Assembly: GCF_023195755.1 (NCBI RefSeq)
Contig: NZ_CP096203.1
Span: 1 to 64,000, forward strand
DNA length: 64,000 nucleotides
Source: Chryseobacterium nepalense
GTDB lineage: Bacteria; Bacteroidota; Bacteroidia; Flavobacteriales; Weeksellaceae
Direction of reading: 5' to 3'
Below, in pieces: positions 26,884-35,294 of the stretch. The translations under genes and the position numbers were made by a program. Under the pieces are notes generated by a model that worked only from the letters and a program-made list of their open reading frames with translations, made no database searches and had not been told where the DNA came from. Positions within the stretch are counted from its first letter, which is position 1. The number at the start of each line of letters is the position of its first letter.

Positions 26884-26910
26884 AACGGGTTCATAAGAAT
26901 CCGTTTTTAT
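26884..26910 (+). terminator. Terminator after the sugar MFS gene
   Basis: AACGGGTTC pairs with GAATCCGTT around an ATAA loop (one G-U), followed by a T run. It marks the end of the starch locus. Confidence 0.75.
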
Positions 26911-26989
26911 TTATTAATAATCTTTCTTACCTTACATCAACATTTCCGTGCGTAAGACTTCCGACATTTGTACCATAAATAATCACAAT

Positions 26990-27718
26990 ATGAAAACAGT
27001 ATATCATAAAGCAGATACAAGAGGCCACGCGAATCATGGATGGCTTAATTCTTACCATACTTTCAGTTTTGCAAATTATCAAAACCATGAAAGAACGCAT
27101 TTCGGAGTTCTCAGAGTGTTGAATGACGACACCGTTTCCCAAGGGATGGGATTCGGAACACATCCGCACAAAAACATGGAAATTATTTCAATCCCGCTGG
27201 AAGGTGATCTGGAACACAAGGATTCAATGGGGACAACAGCCGTTATCAGAAAAGGAGAAATTCAGGTGATGAGTGCCGGAACCGGTGTAATGCACAGCGA
27301 ATACAACAAAAATAAGGATGAAGAAGTAAAATTTTTACAGATCTGGGTATTTCCAAGAGAGGTTGATGTTGAGCCAAGGTATGATCAGAAAAGTATCAAA
27401 GAAGGTGAGAAAATAAACGGGTTTCAGCAGATTTTATCGCCGGATAAAAACGACGAAGGGGTCTGGATTCATCAGGATGCCTGGTTTAATCTGGCAAACT
27501 TTACCAAAGGAAACGGTAAAAACTATATGCTTCATAAAAAAGGAAACGGGGTTTATGCATTTGTTTTAAAAGGAAACGCAAAAATCGGCGACAGAGTTTT
27601 AAACAAAAGAGACGGTCTGGGAATCTGGGATACCCAAAGTTTCAACATTGAAGCCATTGAAGATGCCGAAATTCTTCTAATGGAAGTTCCCATGGACTTG
27701 CCATCTTACCTTAAATAA
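26990..27718 (+). CDS. Pirin family protein
   Basis: This is a bicupin metalloprotein of the pirin family; some members are quercetin dioxygenases or redox sensors. The ATG at 26990 (MKTVYHKADTRGHANHGWLN, 242 residues) is chosen over a GTG 42 bases upstream because pirins begin with this segment. Metal ligands are visible in GTHPHKNMEI (two histidines) and GVMHSEYNK (His and Glu). The whole protein resembles the YhhW type. A flavin reductase gene follows 29 bases later with its own -7 box. Confidence 0.93.
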   Translation: MKTVYHKADTRGHANHGWLNSYHTFSFANYQNHERTHFGVLRVLNDDTVSQGMGFGTHPHKNMEIISIPLEGDLEHKDSMGTTAVIRKGEIQVMSAGTGVMHSEYNKNKDEEVKFLQIWVFPREVDVEPRYDQKSIKEGEKINGFQQILSPDKNDEGVWIHQDAWFNLANFTKGNGKNYMLHKKGNGVYAFVLKGNAKIGDRVLNKRDGLGIWDTQSFNIEAIEDAEILLMEVPMDLPSYLK

Positions 27719-27729
27719 TATTAAATTTG
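27698..27729 (+). promoter_or_regulatory. Promoter of the flavin reductase gene inside the pirin 3' end
   Basis: TTG (27698-27700), 21 bases, then TAAATTTG (27722-27729) fit the Bacteroidetes pattern. The next ATG is at 27748. The -33 part lies inside the pirin coding sequence. Confidence 0.5.
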
Positions 27730-27747
27730 TAAACTTAAATATAAACA

Positions 27748-28299
27748 ATGAAAATTTTAGCCATAGCCGGAAGCAATTCCGAGACATCAATCAATAAACT
27801 TTTAGTTTCTTACGCAGCTTCACTTATTCAGAATGCAGAAGTGGAAGTGGTAGATATGAACGAATTTGAAATGCCAATCTACAAACACCAGCGCGAAGTG
27901 GAAAGCGGACTTCCGCAGGAAGCAAAAAATTTCGCTGCGAAAATTGATGCGGCAGATATACTTATCGTTTCTTTATCCGAACACAATGGAACGTATTCTT
28001 CAGCTTTCAAAAATGTATTCGACTGGACTTCCAGAATCAAGGACAGAGCAGTGTGGAATGAAAAACCAATGCTGTTAATGGCAACAGCTCCGGGAGCAAG
28101 AGGCGGATTAGGCGTTTTAGAAGCGGCAGCCAAACGTTTCCCACTTCACGGCGGAAATATTGTGGATACCTTTACACTTCCTTTCTTCAATGACAATTTT
28201 GATAAATCGGCTCAGACAATTTCTAATGAAGAGAAAGACAGCGAATTGAAGGAAAAGATTGCAAAAATTTCGGCAGTAGAGATTATCCTTGAAAAATAG
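27748..28299 (+). CDS. NADPH-dependent FMN reductase family oxidoreductase
   Basis: This 183-residue flavodoxin-like enzyme uses NAD(P)H to reduce FMN, quinones or azo compounds. The phosphate-binding loop is at the start (AIAGSNSETSINKLLV, residues 5-20). LIVSLSEHNGTYSSAFKNVFDW (about 72-93) contains the flavin-contact residues typical of the family, and GARGGLGVLEAA follows at about 116-127. It is preceded by pirin, and the pair may serve a redox response. The physiological electron acceptor is unknown. Confidence 0.92.
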   Translation: MKILAIAGSNSETSINKLLVSYAASLIQNAEVEVVDMNEFEMPIYKHQREVESGLPQEAKNFAAKIDAADILIVSLSEHNGTYSSAFKNVFDWTSRIKDRAVWNEKPMLLMATAPGARGGLGVLEAAAKRFPLHGGNIVDTFTLPFFNDNFDKSAQTISNEEKDSELKEKIAKISAVEIILEK

Positions 28300-28300
28300 A

Positions 28301-28331
28301 TTTGAATATTAATTTAAAATTAATATCTTTG
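28301..28331 (+). promoter_or_regulatory. Strong Bacteroidetes-type promoter before a short transcript
   Basis: TTTG (28301-28304), exactly 19 bases, then TATCTTTG (28324-28331) match the full consensus. It begins right after the flavin reductase stop and points at a 24-codon ORF and a terminator. Confidence 0.8.
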
Positions 28332-28346
28332 CAAAAAGAAAAAAAG

Positions 28347-28421
28347 ATGAATATTCAGACCACTTTTAAAGAATGTTTCTCCAAGAAAGGGAATATTGTG
28401 GGCTCTGAAATTCTGAGATAA
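28347..28421 (+). CDS. 24-residue ORF in a promoter-terminator unit (leader peptide or sRNA)
   Basis: The ATG at 28347 opens 24 codons (MNIQTTFKECFSKKGNIVGS and four more residues) and ends in TAA at 28421. It lies about 12 bases after the predicted transcription start of a strong promoter, in an A-rich context suited to flavobacterial initiation. A terminator starts 7 bases after the stop. The unit could be a leader peptide that attenuates purM, a small protein, or a small RNA in which the ORF is accidental. The residues show no run of one amino acid that would suggest classical attenuation. I do not recognise the peptide. Confidence 0.4.
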   Translation: MNIQTTFKECFSKKGNIVGSEILR

Positions 28422-28427
28422 TATAAC

Positions 28428-28460
28428 GGCCGATAATCTAATAAGATTGTCGGCTTTTTT
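28428..28460 (+). terminator. Strong terminator upstream of purM
   Basis: GCCGATAATCT (28429-28439) pairs with AGATTGTCGGC (28444-28454), one G-U, and is followed directly by six Ts. It would end the short transcript from 28301, or act as an attenuator ahead of purM. Confidence 0.9.
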
Positions 28461-28496
28461 ATTTTCGAAATTGAAACTTAAACATAGAAATAAATT

Positions 28497-28565
28497 GTGC
28501 CAATTTAGCACATTAACAATCAAAATCATTGTTAAATTGTTAAACTGATACACTGTTACATTAAT
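28497..28565. repeat. Purine-cluster palindromic repeat, copy 1 (before purM)
   Basis: GTGCCAATTTAGCACATTAACAAT forms the left arm, given here by position 28497-28520. The right arm contains ATTGTTAAATTG and TTGTTAAACTGATACAC. The same right-arm text, ending TGTTACATTAAT, recurs before purN and after purN. The left and right arms are imperfectly complementary. Confidence 0.7.
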
Positions 28566-28568
28566 AAT

Positions 28569-29561
28569 ATGAGCAACACGTACAAATCCGCAGGAGTAGA
28601 CAAAGAAGAAGGATACAAAACCGTTGACAAGATCAAGAAAGCGGTTGGCGAAACCCATAATTCCAACGTACTGAATCATTTGGGAAGTTTTGGTGCTTTT
28701 TATGAAATCGGAGGATACAAAAATCCTGTCTTGGTTTCGGGAACCGACGGGGTGGGAACAAAGCTTAAAGTAGCTTTAGATTCAAAAAAATATGACTCTA
28801 TTGGTGTAGACTGCTTCGCAATGTGTGCCAATGATATCCTTTGTCATGGTGCAAAGCCTTTGTTTTTCCTGGATTACCTGGCTTGCGGAAAACTTGATTC
28901 CGAAATTGCTGCGGAAATTGTTTTAGGAATGGTGGAAGCATGCAAAGATAACAACTGTGCACTGATTGGCGGAGAAACTGCCGAAATGCCGGGAATGTAT
29001 CAGCCTGGAGATTACGATGTTGCCGGTTTTTGTGTAGGTATTGTTGAAAAAGACCAGATCATTGACGGATCCGATATAAAACCAGGAAACAAAATTATTG
29101 CTCTGCCAAGTTCGGGCTTTCATTCAAATGGATTCTCCCTTGTTAGAAAAGTATTCCCTGATTTCAACGAAGAATTCGAAGGAAAACCTTTGTACGAAAC
29201 ACTTTTGGTGCCTACAAGATTGTATTATAAAGACATTCATAAAGTTCTTGAAGAAGTAAAAGTATGCGGAATTGCACATATTACCGGAGGTGGATTATAT
29301 GAAAACATTCCGAGAATTATTGGTGAAGGATTATGTGCTTCCATCGATGCTTCAAAAATCAAGATTCCAAGCATCATGCTGGAACTGGAAAAAAGAGGCG
29401 GTGTAGCCCGTGAAGAAATGTTCGGAACCTTCAATATGGGAGTAGGAATGATCGTTGTAGTAGATGCGGAACACGCAGAAAAAGTACTGCACCTTTTGGA
29501 TGATGCTTACGAAATCGGAGAAATTACGGAAGGAAGCGAAAAAATCAAATTATCATTTTAA
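28569..29561 (+). CDS. purM: Phosphoribosylformylglycinamidine cyclo-ligase (AIR synthetase)
   Basis: PurM closes the imidazole ring of AIR in de novo purine synthesis, using ATP. The 330-residue protein has the conserved VSGTDGVGTKLKVA segment (about 55-68), GVDCFAMCANDIL (about 77-89), LIGGETAEMPGMY (about 134-146) and HITGGGLYENIPR (about 235-247). Length is normal for the short bacterial form. It is the first of five purine genes on this strand. It is separated from the next by a palindromic repeat, not by tight coupling. Confidence 0.97.
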   Translation: MSNTYKSAGVDKEEGYKTVDKIKKAVGETHNSNVLNHLGSFGAFYEIGGYKNPVLVSGTDGVGTKLKVALDSKKYDSIGVDCFAMCANDILCHGAKPLFFLDYLACGKLDSEIAAEIVLGMVEACKDNNCALIGGETAEMPGMYQPGDYDVAGFCVGIVEKDQIIDGSDIKPGNKIIALPSSGFHSNGFSLVRKVFPDFNEEFEGKPLYETLLVPTRLYYKDIHKVLEEVKVCGIAHITGGGLYENIPRIIGEGLCASIDASKIKIPSIMLELEKRGGVAREEMFGTFNMGVGMIVVVDAEHAEKVLHLLDDAYEIGEITEGSEKIKLSF

Positions 29562-29640
29562 TGTACCAATATAACAATGTAGTATTTTACCAATTTTAAT
29601 GAATTGTTATATTGTTAAACTGATACATTGTTACATTAAT
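29560..29640. repeat. Purine-cluster palindromic repeat, copy 2 (purM-purN)
   Basis: The left arm starts on the last bases of the purM stop (AATGTACCAATATAACAATG, 29560-29579). The right arm holds ATTGTTATATTGTTAAACTG then ATACATTGTTACATTAAT, ending two bases before the purN ATG. The repeat therefore makes up nearly the whole gap. Confidence 0.8.
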
Positions 29641-29642
29641 CT

Positions 29643-30215
29643 ATGAAAAACTTAGTTATACTCGTTTCAGGTTCAGGAACCAATCTTCAGCGAATCATCG
29701 ATACTATTGATAATGGAGATATCCAAAATGCAAAAATATCTTTGGTTGTGGCCGACAGAGAATGTTACGGACTGGAAAGAGCGAAAAATCATAATATAGA
29801 AAAAGTTCTGATTCCGAGAGGAAAAAATTTCAGCGGCGAATTGGCTAAAATTATTCCTGAAAATACGGACTTAATCGTTTTAGCAGGATTTTTATCCATT
29901 CTTAAACCTGAATTTTGTGAAACCTGGAGGGGGAAAATAATCAATATTCATCCGGCACTGCTTCCTAAATTCGGAGGAAAAGGAATGTGGGGGCATCATG
30001 TTCATCATGCTGTGATTGAAGCTAAAGAAAAAGAAAGCGGGGCAACCGTACATTTTGTAACCTCGGGAATTGATGAAGGAGAAGCGATTCTTCAGAAGTC
30101 ATTTGAAATCACTGAAAATGACACACCCGAAACCGTAGCGGAAAAAGTTCATTTAATAGAATACGAAATTTTCCCAAAAGCAATAAACAAAGTATTAAAT
30201 AATGTACCAATCTAG
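29643..30215 (+). CDS. purN: Phosphoribosylglycinamide formyltransferase
   Basis: PurN transfers a formyl group from 10-formyl-THF to GAR, the third purine step. The 190-residue protein has the nucleotide-binding GSGTNLQ (9-15). The catalytic block is INIHPALLPKFGGKGMWG (about 100-117), with the active-site Asn101 and His103 visible, and a later GIDEGEAIL. The last few residues (NNVPI) and the stop codon are read from the left arm of the third palindromic repeat. The C-terminus has therefore been re-encoded by a repeat. Confidence 0.96.
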   Translation: MKNLVILVSGSGTNLQRIIDTIDNGDIQNAKISLVVADRECYGLERAKNHNIEKVLIPRGKNFSGELAKIIPENTDLIVLAGFLSILKPEFCETWRGKIINIHPALLPKFGGKGMWGHHVHHAVIEAKEKESGATVHFVTSGIDEGEAILQKSFEITENDTPETVAEKVHLIEYEIFPKAINKVLNNVPI

Positions 30216-30264
30216 CAATGTACCAATTTACCAAATGATTGTTACATTGTTATACTGATACATT
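30201..30264. repeat. Purine-cluster palindromic repeat, copy 3 (purN 3' end)
   Basis: The left arm AATGTACCAATCTAGCAATG (30201-30220) is imperfectly complementary to the right arm, CATTGTTATACTGATACATT (30245-30264). The purN stop codon (30213-30215) lies inside the left arm. Confidence 0.8.
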
Positions 30265-30338
30265 TATTACATTAATATAAAACACATTTAGATTTTATTA
30301 TTTCGAAAAACAAGAAAAATCTAAGTAAAAATAAATAA

Positions 30339-30463
30339 GATCGGAGGTGAAAGAACCGGTCGACAGTTTGAAATAACTGTAAAAAGTGAAATTGAAAGTA
30401 AAGTTCTTTAAGTAGTGGAGTCCTGAAAGGACGACCTACATCAGGATAGGATGAAGTTCTATC
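30339..30463 (+). ncRNA. Candidate structured leader RNA upstream of purH
   Basis: Four consecutive hairpins can be drawn. GATCGG 30339-30344 pairs with CCGGTC 30356-30361. ACAGTT 30363-30368 pairs with AACTGT 30375-30380. GUAG/CUAC (30412-30415, 30436-30439) encloses GUCC/GGAC (30420-30423, 30429-30432) with a tandem G-A step between them. GATAG 30445-30449 pairs with CTATC 30459-30463. The last hairpin holds the ATG at 30451. The purH start I prefer is at 30508. It does not match the ZTP, purine or PRPP riboswitch cores that I can recall. Role and ligand are unknown. Confidence 0.5.
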
Positions 30464-30507
30464 AGATTGTACATAAGAATTATTACAAAGAAAAAATCGA
30501 AAGTAAA

Positions 30508-32025
30508 ATGAGCAAAAAAAGAGTTTTAATCAGTGTTTCTGACAAAAGCGGGTTGATCGAATTTGCACAGTTTCTGGAAGCCCAAAATTATGAGCTGATC
30601 TCTACGGGAGGAACGTTCAAACATTTGAAAGATGCTGGTTTAAATCCGATTCAGATTGATGAAGTTACCAATTTTCCTGAGATGTTGGACGGAAGAGTGA
30701 AAACATTACACCCAAAAGTTCACGGAGGATTGTTGGCGGTTCGTTCCAACGAAGAACACATGAGTACTGTTCAGGAACATGGAATTGGCCTGATTGACAT
30801 GGTAATTGTAAATCTTTATCCTTTTTTCGAAAATGTAAACAAAAACATTTCTCTTCACGAAAAGGTGGAATTCATCGATATCGGAGGACCTTCGATGCTT
30901 CGCTCTGCAGCTAAAAACTTTGATTCCGTTACGGTAATTACTGATGTTGAAGATTATGCTGCGGTAAAAATTGAAATGGAGCAAAACGGTGATACCTATA
31001 TTGAAACCCGTAAGAAATTGGCAGGAAAAGTATTCAATCTTACTTCTGCTTACGATGCAGCGATTTCAAGAATGCTTTTAGAAGAAGATTATCCTACTTA
31101 TTTAAATGCCTCTTACAAGAAAGTTTCTGATCTGAGATATGGTGAAAATCCTCATCAGACAGCGGCTTACTACGTTTCTACTTTCGAAAACGGCGCGATG
31201 AAAGATTTTGAACAGCTGGGAGGTAAAGAATTGTCTTTCAACAACCTTCGTGATATGGATCTTTGCTGGAAAGTAGTGACTGAATTTAAAGAAGAAATGG
31301 CTTGTTGTGCCGTAAAACACTCTACACCTTGTGGAGTAGCAATCGGAACTTCAGCCTTGGAAACCTACCAGAAAACTTTCGAATGTGATCCGGTTTCTAT
31401 TTTTGGCGGAATTGTTGCTATGAACTACAAAATCGACGCGGCAACCGCAGAAGAATTAAATAAAACATTCCTTGAAATTGTAATGGCTCCTGAATTTGAT
31501 GAGGAAGCGATTGAAATTTTGAGAAAGAAAAAAAATCTGAGAATTATTAAAATTGTAAATCCTGTATCCGACAAACAGACGTGGGTAAAGATCGACGGGG
31601 GTATTTTGGTTCAGGATAACGACAGCATCTTCTCGGATGACATCAAAGTCGTAACTGAAACTCAGCCTACGGAAGAGCAGAAAAAAGCGTTATTGTTCTC
31701 CCAGAGAGTAGTAAAATATGTAAAATCAAATGCAATTGTAGTTTCCAATGGAATCCAGGCTTTTGGAATCGGAGGCGGACAGGTAAACAGAATCTGGGCA
31801 ACTCAACAGGCAATTGAAAGAGCCAAAGAAAAGTTCTCCGGGGAATTGGTATTGGCTTCAGATGCCTTTTTCCCTTTCCGTGACGTGGTAGATTTCTGCG
31901 CTCAAGAAGGTATCACAGCAATCATCCAGCCGGGTGGAAGTGTGAAAGATCAGGACAGTATTGATGCTGCCAATGAGCACAAAATACCAATGATGTTTAC
32001 GGGAATAAGACATTTTTTACATTAA
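30508..32025 (+). CDS. purH: Bifunctional AICAR transformylase/IMP cyclohydrolase
   Basis: PurH does the last two steps to IMP. The 505-residue protein starts [21 protein letters not shown] prefer this ATG at 30508 to the in-frame ATG at 30451, whose extra 19 residues are not family-like and lie in a predicted hairpin. The N-terminal MGS-like IMP cyclohydrolase has [13 protein letters not shown] and [14 protein letters not shown]. The transformylase part has [13 protein letters not shown], the catalytic VKHSTPCG (Lys-His) and a C-terminal [24 protein letters not shown], given as landmarks. A multi-hairpin leader precedes it. Confidence 0.96.
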   Translation: MSKKRVLISVSDKSGLIEFAQFLEAQNYELISTGGTFKHLKDAGLNPIQIDEVTNFPEMLDGRVKTLHPKVHGGLLAVRSNEEHMSTVQEHGIGLIDMVIVNLYPFFENVNKNISLHEKVEFIDIGGPSMLRSAAKNFDSVTVITDVEDYAAVKIEMEQNGDTYIETRKKLAGKVFNLTSAYDAAISRMLLEEDYPTYLNASYKKVSDLRYGENPHQTAAYYVSTFENGAMKDFEQLGGKELSFNNLRDMDLCWKVVTEFKEEMACCAVKHSTPCGVAIGTSALETYQKTFECDPVSIFGGIVAMNYKIDAATAEELNKTFLEIVMAPEFDEEAIEILRKKKNLRIIKIVNPVSDKQTWVKIDGGILVQDNDSIFSDDIKVVTETQPTEEQKKALLFSQRVVKYVKSNAIVVSNGIQAFGIGGGQVNRIWATQQAIERAKEKFSGELVLASDAFFPFRDVVDFCAQEGITAIIQPGGSVKDQDSIDAANEHKIPMMFTGIRHFLH

Positions 32026-32038
32026 TTAAAATTAGATT

Positions 32039-32066
32039 AAAATTACAGATGAAAATCTGTAATTTA
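32039..32066 (+). terminator. purH: Perfect hairpin after purH
   Basis: AAATTACAGAT (32040-32050) pairs perfectly with ATCTGTAATTT (32055-32065) around GAAA. The 3' T tract is weak, so it may be an inefficient terminator or an mRNA-stabilising end. Confidence 0.6.
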
Positions 32067-32087
32067 GGATAGATTGCTTTCCGGTCT

Positions 32088-32187
32088 TTGCTGAGTGTTA
32101 GTTTATGCTGAGCTCGTCGAAGTACCTTTACGAACTTAAAAAGCAGTCAGTTATTAAAGATATCTTAGCGGACTTTGCGTTAAAAAT
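32088..32187. repeat. Interspersed repeat, copy 2, with nested TGCTGAGCTCGTCGAAG insert
   Basis: The blocks CTTTGCTGAGTG (32088), CCTTTACGAAC and TATCTTAGCGGACTTTGCGTTAAAAA are the same, in the same order, as in 24808-24884. Between the first two, ATGCTGAGCTCGTCGAAGTAC (32105-32125) is inserted. That unit also occurs at 35368-35388 and, diverged, at 11851. Confidence 0.65.
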
Positions 32188-32256
32188 TTTTATTGAGATT
32201 AAATGCATACATCCGGAAATTATATTTTGAGATTGTATTTATAGCATTCAAAATTA

Positions 32257-32264
32257 TATATTTG
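32257..32264 (+). promoter_or_regulatory. purD: -7 box of purD
   Basis: TATATTTG fits TAnnTTTG, with TTG 21 bases upstream (32233-32235). The purD ATG is 30 bases downstream, so purD probably has its own promoter apart from purH. Confidence 0.5.
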
Positions 32265-32294
32265 TAAATTATAGACTAGTTAATTAAATAAAGT

Positions 32295-33533
32295 ATGAGA
32301 ATATTAATCATAGGTGAAGGTGGACGAGAATCTGCTTTGGCAGCCAAGCTTCAGAACGATTCAAGAATTACGAAGATGTTTTTCGCCAACGGAAATGCTA
32401 CCACTGATGTAATAGGAAAAAATGTTCATTTATCAGAGATTAAAGAACTTAGAGATTTTGCAATCAAAGAAAAGGTAGACTTAACGATTGTTGGTCCGGA
32501 AGCGCCGCTTGTAGCTGGTTTGAAGGACGAATTCAAAAAGCACGATTTGAAAGTTTTTGGCCCGAATCAGAAAGTGGCAAGCTTGGAAGGAAGCAAGGCT
32601 TTCTCTAAAAAATTCATGCAGACCTATGATATCAAAACAGCAAAAGCAGTAGTATTTGATTCATACAATGAAGCTAAAGAATATGTTCAGACTCAGCAAT
32701 ATCCATTAGTGATCAAAGCAAGCGGACTTGCAGGAGGTAAAGGTGTTGTGATCTGCGATACCTTAGAAGAAGCTGAAGCAACAATTCATGATTTTATGAT
32801 CAGAAGAATCTATGGAGATGCAGGGATTCGTTTGGTTATTGAGGAATATTTAGAAGGATTTGAAGCCTCCATCATTGCTTTTTCAAACGGTGAAAAATTA
32901 TTCCCGTGTATTGCGGCGAAAGATTATAAGAAAGCAGGAAACGGAGATACAGGACCGAATACCGGCGGTATGGGAACGGTAGCTCCAAGCCCTGAATTTA
33001 CCCAGGAACACTATGCTGACTTTGAAAAAAATATCCTTGAACCTACTTTAAAAGGTCTTAAAGCGGAAGGCTTCGGTTTCAAAGGAATTATTTTCTTTGG
33101 ATTGATGGTTACCAAAAACGGAACGTATCTTCTGGAATACAATATGAGATTCGGAGACCCTGAAACTCAGGTATTGATGGCTTTAATGGAAAATAACCTT
33201 CTTGATGTGATCCAGGATTGTATGGACGGAAAAGACATTGAGCTTAAATTTAAAGACGAAAAAGCTATTTGCCTTGTGATGTGTTCAGGAGGCTACCCGA
33301 GAAACATCGAAACAGGTTTCGAAATCGTGGGCGAAGATAAACTGAAATACAGCAAGCTTTTATACGCAGGAGCCATCAGAAAAGGAGACAAAGTAGTTTC
33401 CAACGGTGGAAGAGTACTGAACATTGTAGCTACCGGAGCAACTTACGAAGATGCCCGCAAAAAAGTGTACGAAGATGCAAGTCATGTACATTTCGATTAC
33501 GGCTTCTACAGAGAAGACATCGGAAAGTTTTAA
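32295..33533 (+). CDS. purD: Phosphoribosylamine-glycine ligase (GAR synthetase)
   Basis: PurD joins glycine to phosphoribosylamine with ATP. The 412-residue ATP-grasp enzyme has an N-terminal Rossmann start (ILIIGEGGRESALAAKL, 3-19), DLTIVGPEAPLVAGL, the glycine-rich ATP lid IKASGLAGGKGVVIC and GDTGPNTGGMGTVAPSP. Metal and phosphate residues are in LLEYNMRFGDPETQV. All are intact. It has its own -7 box and a terminator, so it is probably a single-gene unit in the purine block. Confidence 0.97.
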   Translation: MRILIIGEGGRESALAAKLQNDSRITKMFFANGNATTDVIGKNVHLSEIKELRDFAIKEKVDLTIVGPEAPLVAGLKDEFKKHDLKVFGPNQKVASLEGSKAFSKKFMQTYDIKTAKAVVFDSYNEAKEYVQTQQYPLVIKASGLAGGKGVVICDTLEEAEATIHDFMIRRIYGDAGIRLVIEEYLEGFEASIIAFSNGEKLFPCIAAKDYKKAGNGDTGPNTGGMGTVAPSPEFTQEHYADFEKNILEPTLKGLKAEGFGFKGIIFFGLMVTKNGTYLLEYNMRFGDPETQVLMALMENNLLDVIQDCMDGKDIELKFKDEKAICLVMCSGGYPRNIETGFEIVGEDKLKYSKLLYAGAIRKGDKVVSNGGRVLNIVATGATYEDARKKVYEDASHVHFDYGFYREDIGKF

Positions 33534-33539
33534 AATAAT

Positions 33540-33565
33540 GCCCTGATTTTTCGGGGCTTTTTTTG
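33540..33565 (+). terminator. purD: Terminator after purD
   Basis: GCCCTGA (33540-33546) pairs with TCGGGGC (33551-33557) around TTTT, followed by a run of Ts. It starts 6 bases after the purD stop. Confidence 0.9.
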
Positions 33566-33570
33566 TTAGA

Positions 33571-33688
33571 AGCTATTTCCCGCTTTCCGCTGTATCTTTT
33601 TTGTCATTGCGAACAAAGAGAAGCAATATTTAGAACTTTTCGGCAATCGCAATAACAAAAAAGGATGCCGCTGCAATCGGGGCTATAA
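33571..33688. repeat. Composite palindromic repeat before guaA, with nested ATTGC element
   Basis: The outer arms are AGCTATTTCCCGCTTTCCGC...TCTTTTTT (33571-33602) and AAAAAAGGATGCCGCTGCAA...GGGGCTAT (33657-33686), roughly complementary. Between them lies the short TCATTGCGAAC...AGAAGCAAT element. A second copy of the outer element lies just after guaA at 35343-35492, with a different unit nested in it. Confidence 0.7.
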
Positions 33689-33742
33689 TTTCAGACAATT
33701 TTACAAAATCATTTATCAATCATTATTCATCAATTATAAAAA

Positions 33743-35272
33743 ATGAACAACGGTATTATCATATTAGATTTCGGATCACAGTACAACCAGCTTATCGGAA
33801 GAAGAATCCGTGAAATGGGTGTATATTCTGAAATCTTACCTTTCAATACACCATTAGAAACAATTTTAGAAAAACAGCCGAAAGGAATTATCCTTTCAGG
33901 AGGACCAAGTTCTGTAAATGCAGAAAATGCTCATCTGGTTGAAAAAGAATTGTATGAGCAGGGAATTCCTGTTTTGGGAATCTGTTACGGAATGCAGTTA
34001 ACAGCCCATCTTTTAGGCGGAAAAGTACATAAAGGCGTAAAAGGAGAATACGGAAAAGCACACCTGGAAATTGTAAAAGAATCTTCCTTGCTAAAAGGTG
34101 TAACCAATAATTCTATCGTTTGGATGAGCCACTTTGATGAAGTAGGACAATTGCCTCCGGGCTTTGAATTAAATGCTGAATCAGGCGTAATTGCTTCCAT
34201 GGCGAATGAGGATAAGAAAATCTATTGCGTACAGTTTCACCCTGAAGTTTCCCACACCGAAGAAGGCGGGAAAATGTTGGAGAATTTCGTGTTCGGAATC
34301 TGTAATGCAGAGAAAAACTGGAAACTGACTAATTATATTGATAAAACAGTTGCAGAAATCCGCGAAAGAGTAGGTGACCAAAAGGTTATCTTAGGACTTT
34401 CAGGAGGGGTAGATTCTTCTGTAGCGGCAGTGTTAATTCACCGTGCAATTGGTGACCAGTTGACATGTATCTTCGTAGATACAGGTTTACTGAGAAAAGA
34501 CGAAGGCAAAAAAGTAATGGACAATTATGGAGAGCATTTCCATATGAACATTAAATTAGTGGATGCTTCCGAAAGATTTTTATCAAAATTAGCCGGAGTA
34601 GATGATCCTGAAGCAAAAAGAAAAATCATCGGAAACGAGTTTATTCACGTTTTTGATGAAGAATCTCATAAAATTGAAGGCGCTAAATTCTTAGCACAGG
34701 GAACAATTTATCCGGATGTAATTGAAAGTCAGTCGGTAAACGGTCCTTCTGCAGTGATCAAATCTCACCATAACGTTGGCGGACTTCCAGAAGAAATGGA
34801 ATTTGAATTGCTGGAGCCTTTAAGAGAATTATTTAAAGATGAAGTAAGAAAAGTTGGAGAAGAGCTGGGAATTCCTCATCATTTGGTACACAGACACCCT
34901 TTCCCTGGTCCGGGATTAGGAATCAGGATTTTGGGAGCTGTTGATGCTGAAAAAGTAAGAATCCTTCAGGAAGCGGATGATATTTTCATTGAAGAATTAT
35001 ATAAAAATGATTTATATGAAAAAGTTTCTCAGGCATTTGTTGTGCTTCTTCCGGTAAAATCGGTTGGAGTAATGGGCGATGAGAGAACGTACGAATATAC
35101 AGCCGTTGTCCGTTCTGCCAACACCATCGACTTTATGACGGCAACCTGGAGCAGACTTCCTTATGAGTTTTTAGATACCGTTTCAAGCAGAATCATCAAC
35201 GAAGTAAGAGGAATCAACAGGGTAGCTTATGATATTTCAAGCAAACCGCCTGCAACGATCGAGTGGGAATAA
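33743..35272 (+). CDS. guaA: GMP synthase (glutamine-hydrolysing)
   Basis: GuaA converts XMP to GMP using glutamine and ATP. The 509-residue protein has a class I amidotransferase domain with catalytic Cys81 (LGICYGMQ) and the His/Glu pair in [13 protein letters not shown] (about 164-176). The ATP-pyrophosphatase has its P-loop SGGVDSS at 220-226. The C-terminal dimerisation domain ends in the expected KPPATIEWE. It is the last of the purine genes here and directs IMP-derived flux to guanine nucleotides. Palindromic composite repeats flank it on both sides. Confidence 0.98.
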   Translation: MNNGIIILDFGSQYNQLIGRRIREMGVYSEILPFNTPLETILEKQPKGIILSGGPSSVNAENAHLVEKELYEQGIPVLGICYGMQLTAHLLGGKVHKGVKGEYGKAHLEIVKESSLLKGVTNNSIVWMSHFDEVGQLPPGFELNAESGVIASMANEDKKIYCVQFHPEVSHTEEGGKMLENFVFGICNAEKNWKLTNYIDKTVAEIRERVGDQKVILGLSGGVDSSVAAVLIHRAIGDQLTCIFVDTGLLRKDEGKKVMDNYGEHFHMNIKLVDASERFLSKLAGVDDPEAKRKIIGNEFIHVFDEESHKIEGAKFLAQGTIYPDVIESQSVNGPSAVIKSHHNVGGLPEEMEFELLEPLRELFKDEVRKVGEELGIPHHLVHRHPFPGPGLGIRILGAVDAEKVRILQEADDIFIEELYKNDLYEKVSQAFVVLLPVKSVGVMGDERTYEYTAVVRSANTIDFMTATWSRLPYEFLDTVSSRIINEVRGINRVAYDISSKPPATIEWE

Positions 35273-35294
35273 TTTTTGACTTGAGTTAAGATAT

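Noticed and set aside
28347..28421. Classical amino-acid attenuator peptide
   Set aside because: The 24 codons have no run of a regulatory amino acid, and the next gene is purine synthesis. It is kept only as an ORF of unknown role.
30339..30463. A known ZTP or purine riboswitch before purH
   Set aside because: The conserved cores of those classes, as I recall them, are absent. It is reported only as an unassigned structured leader.
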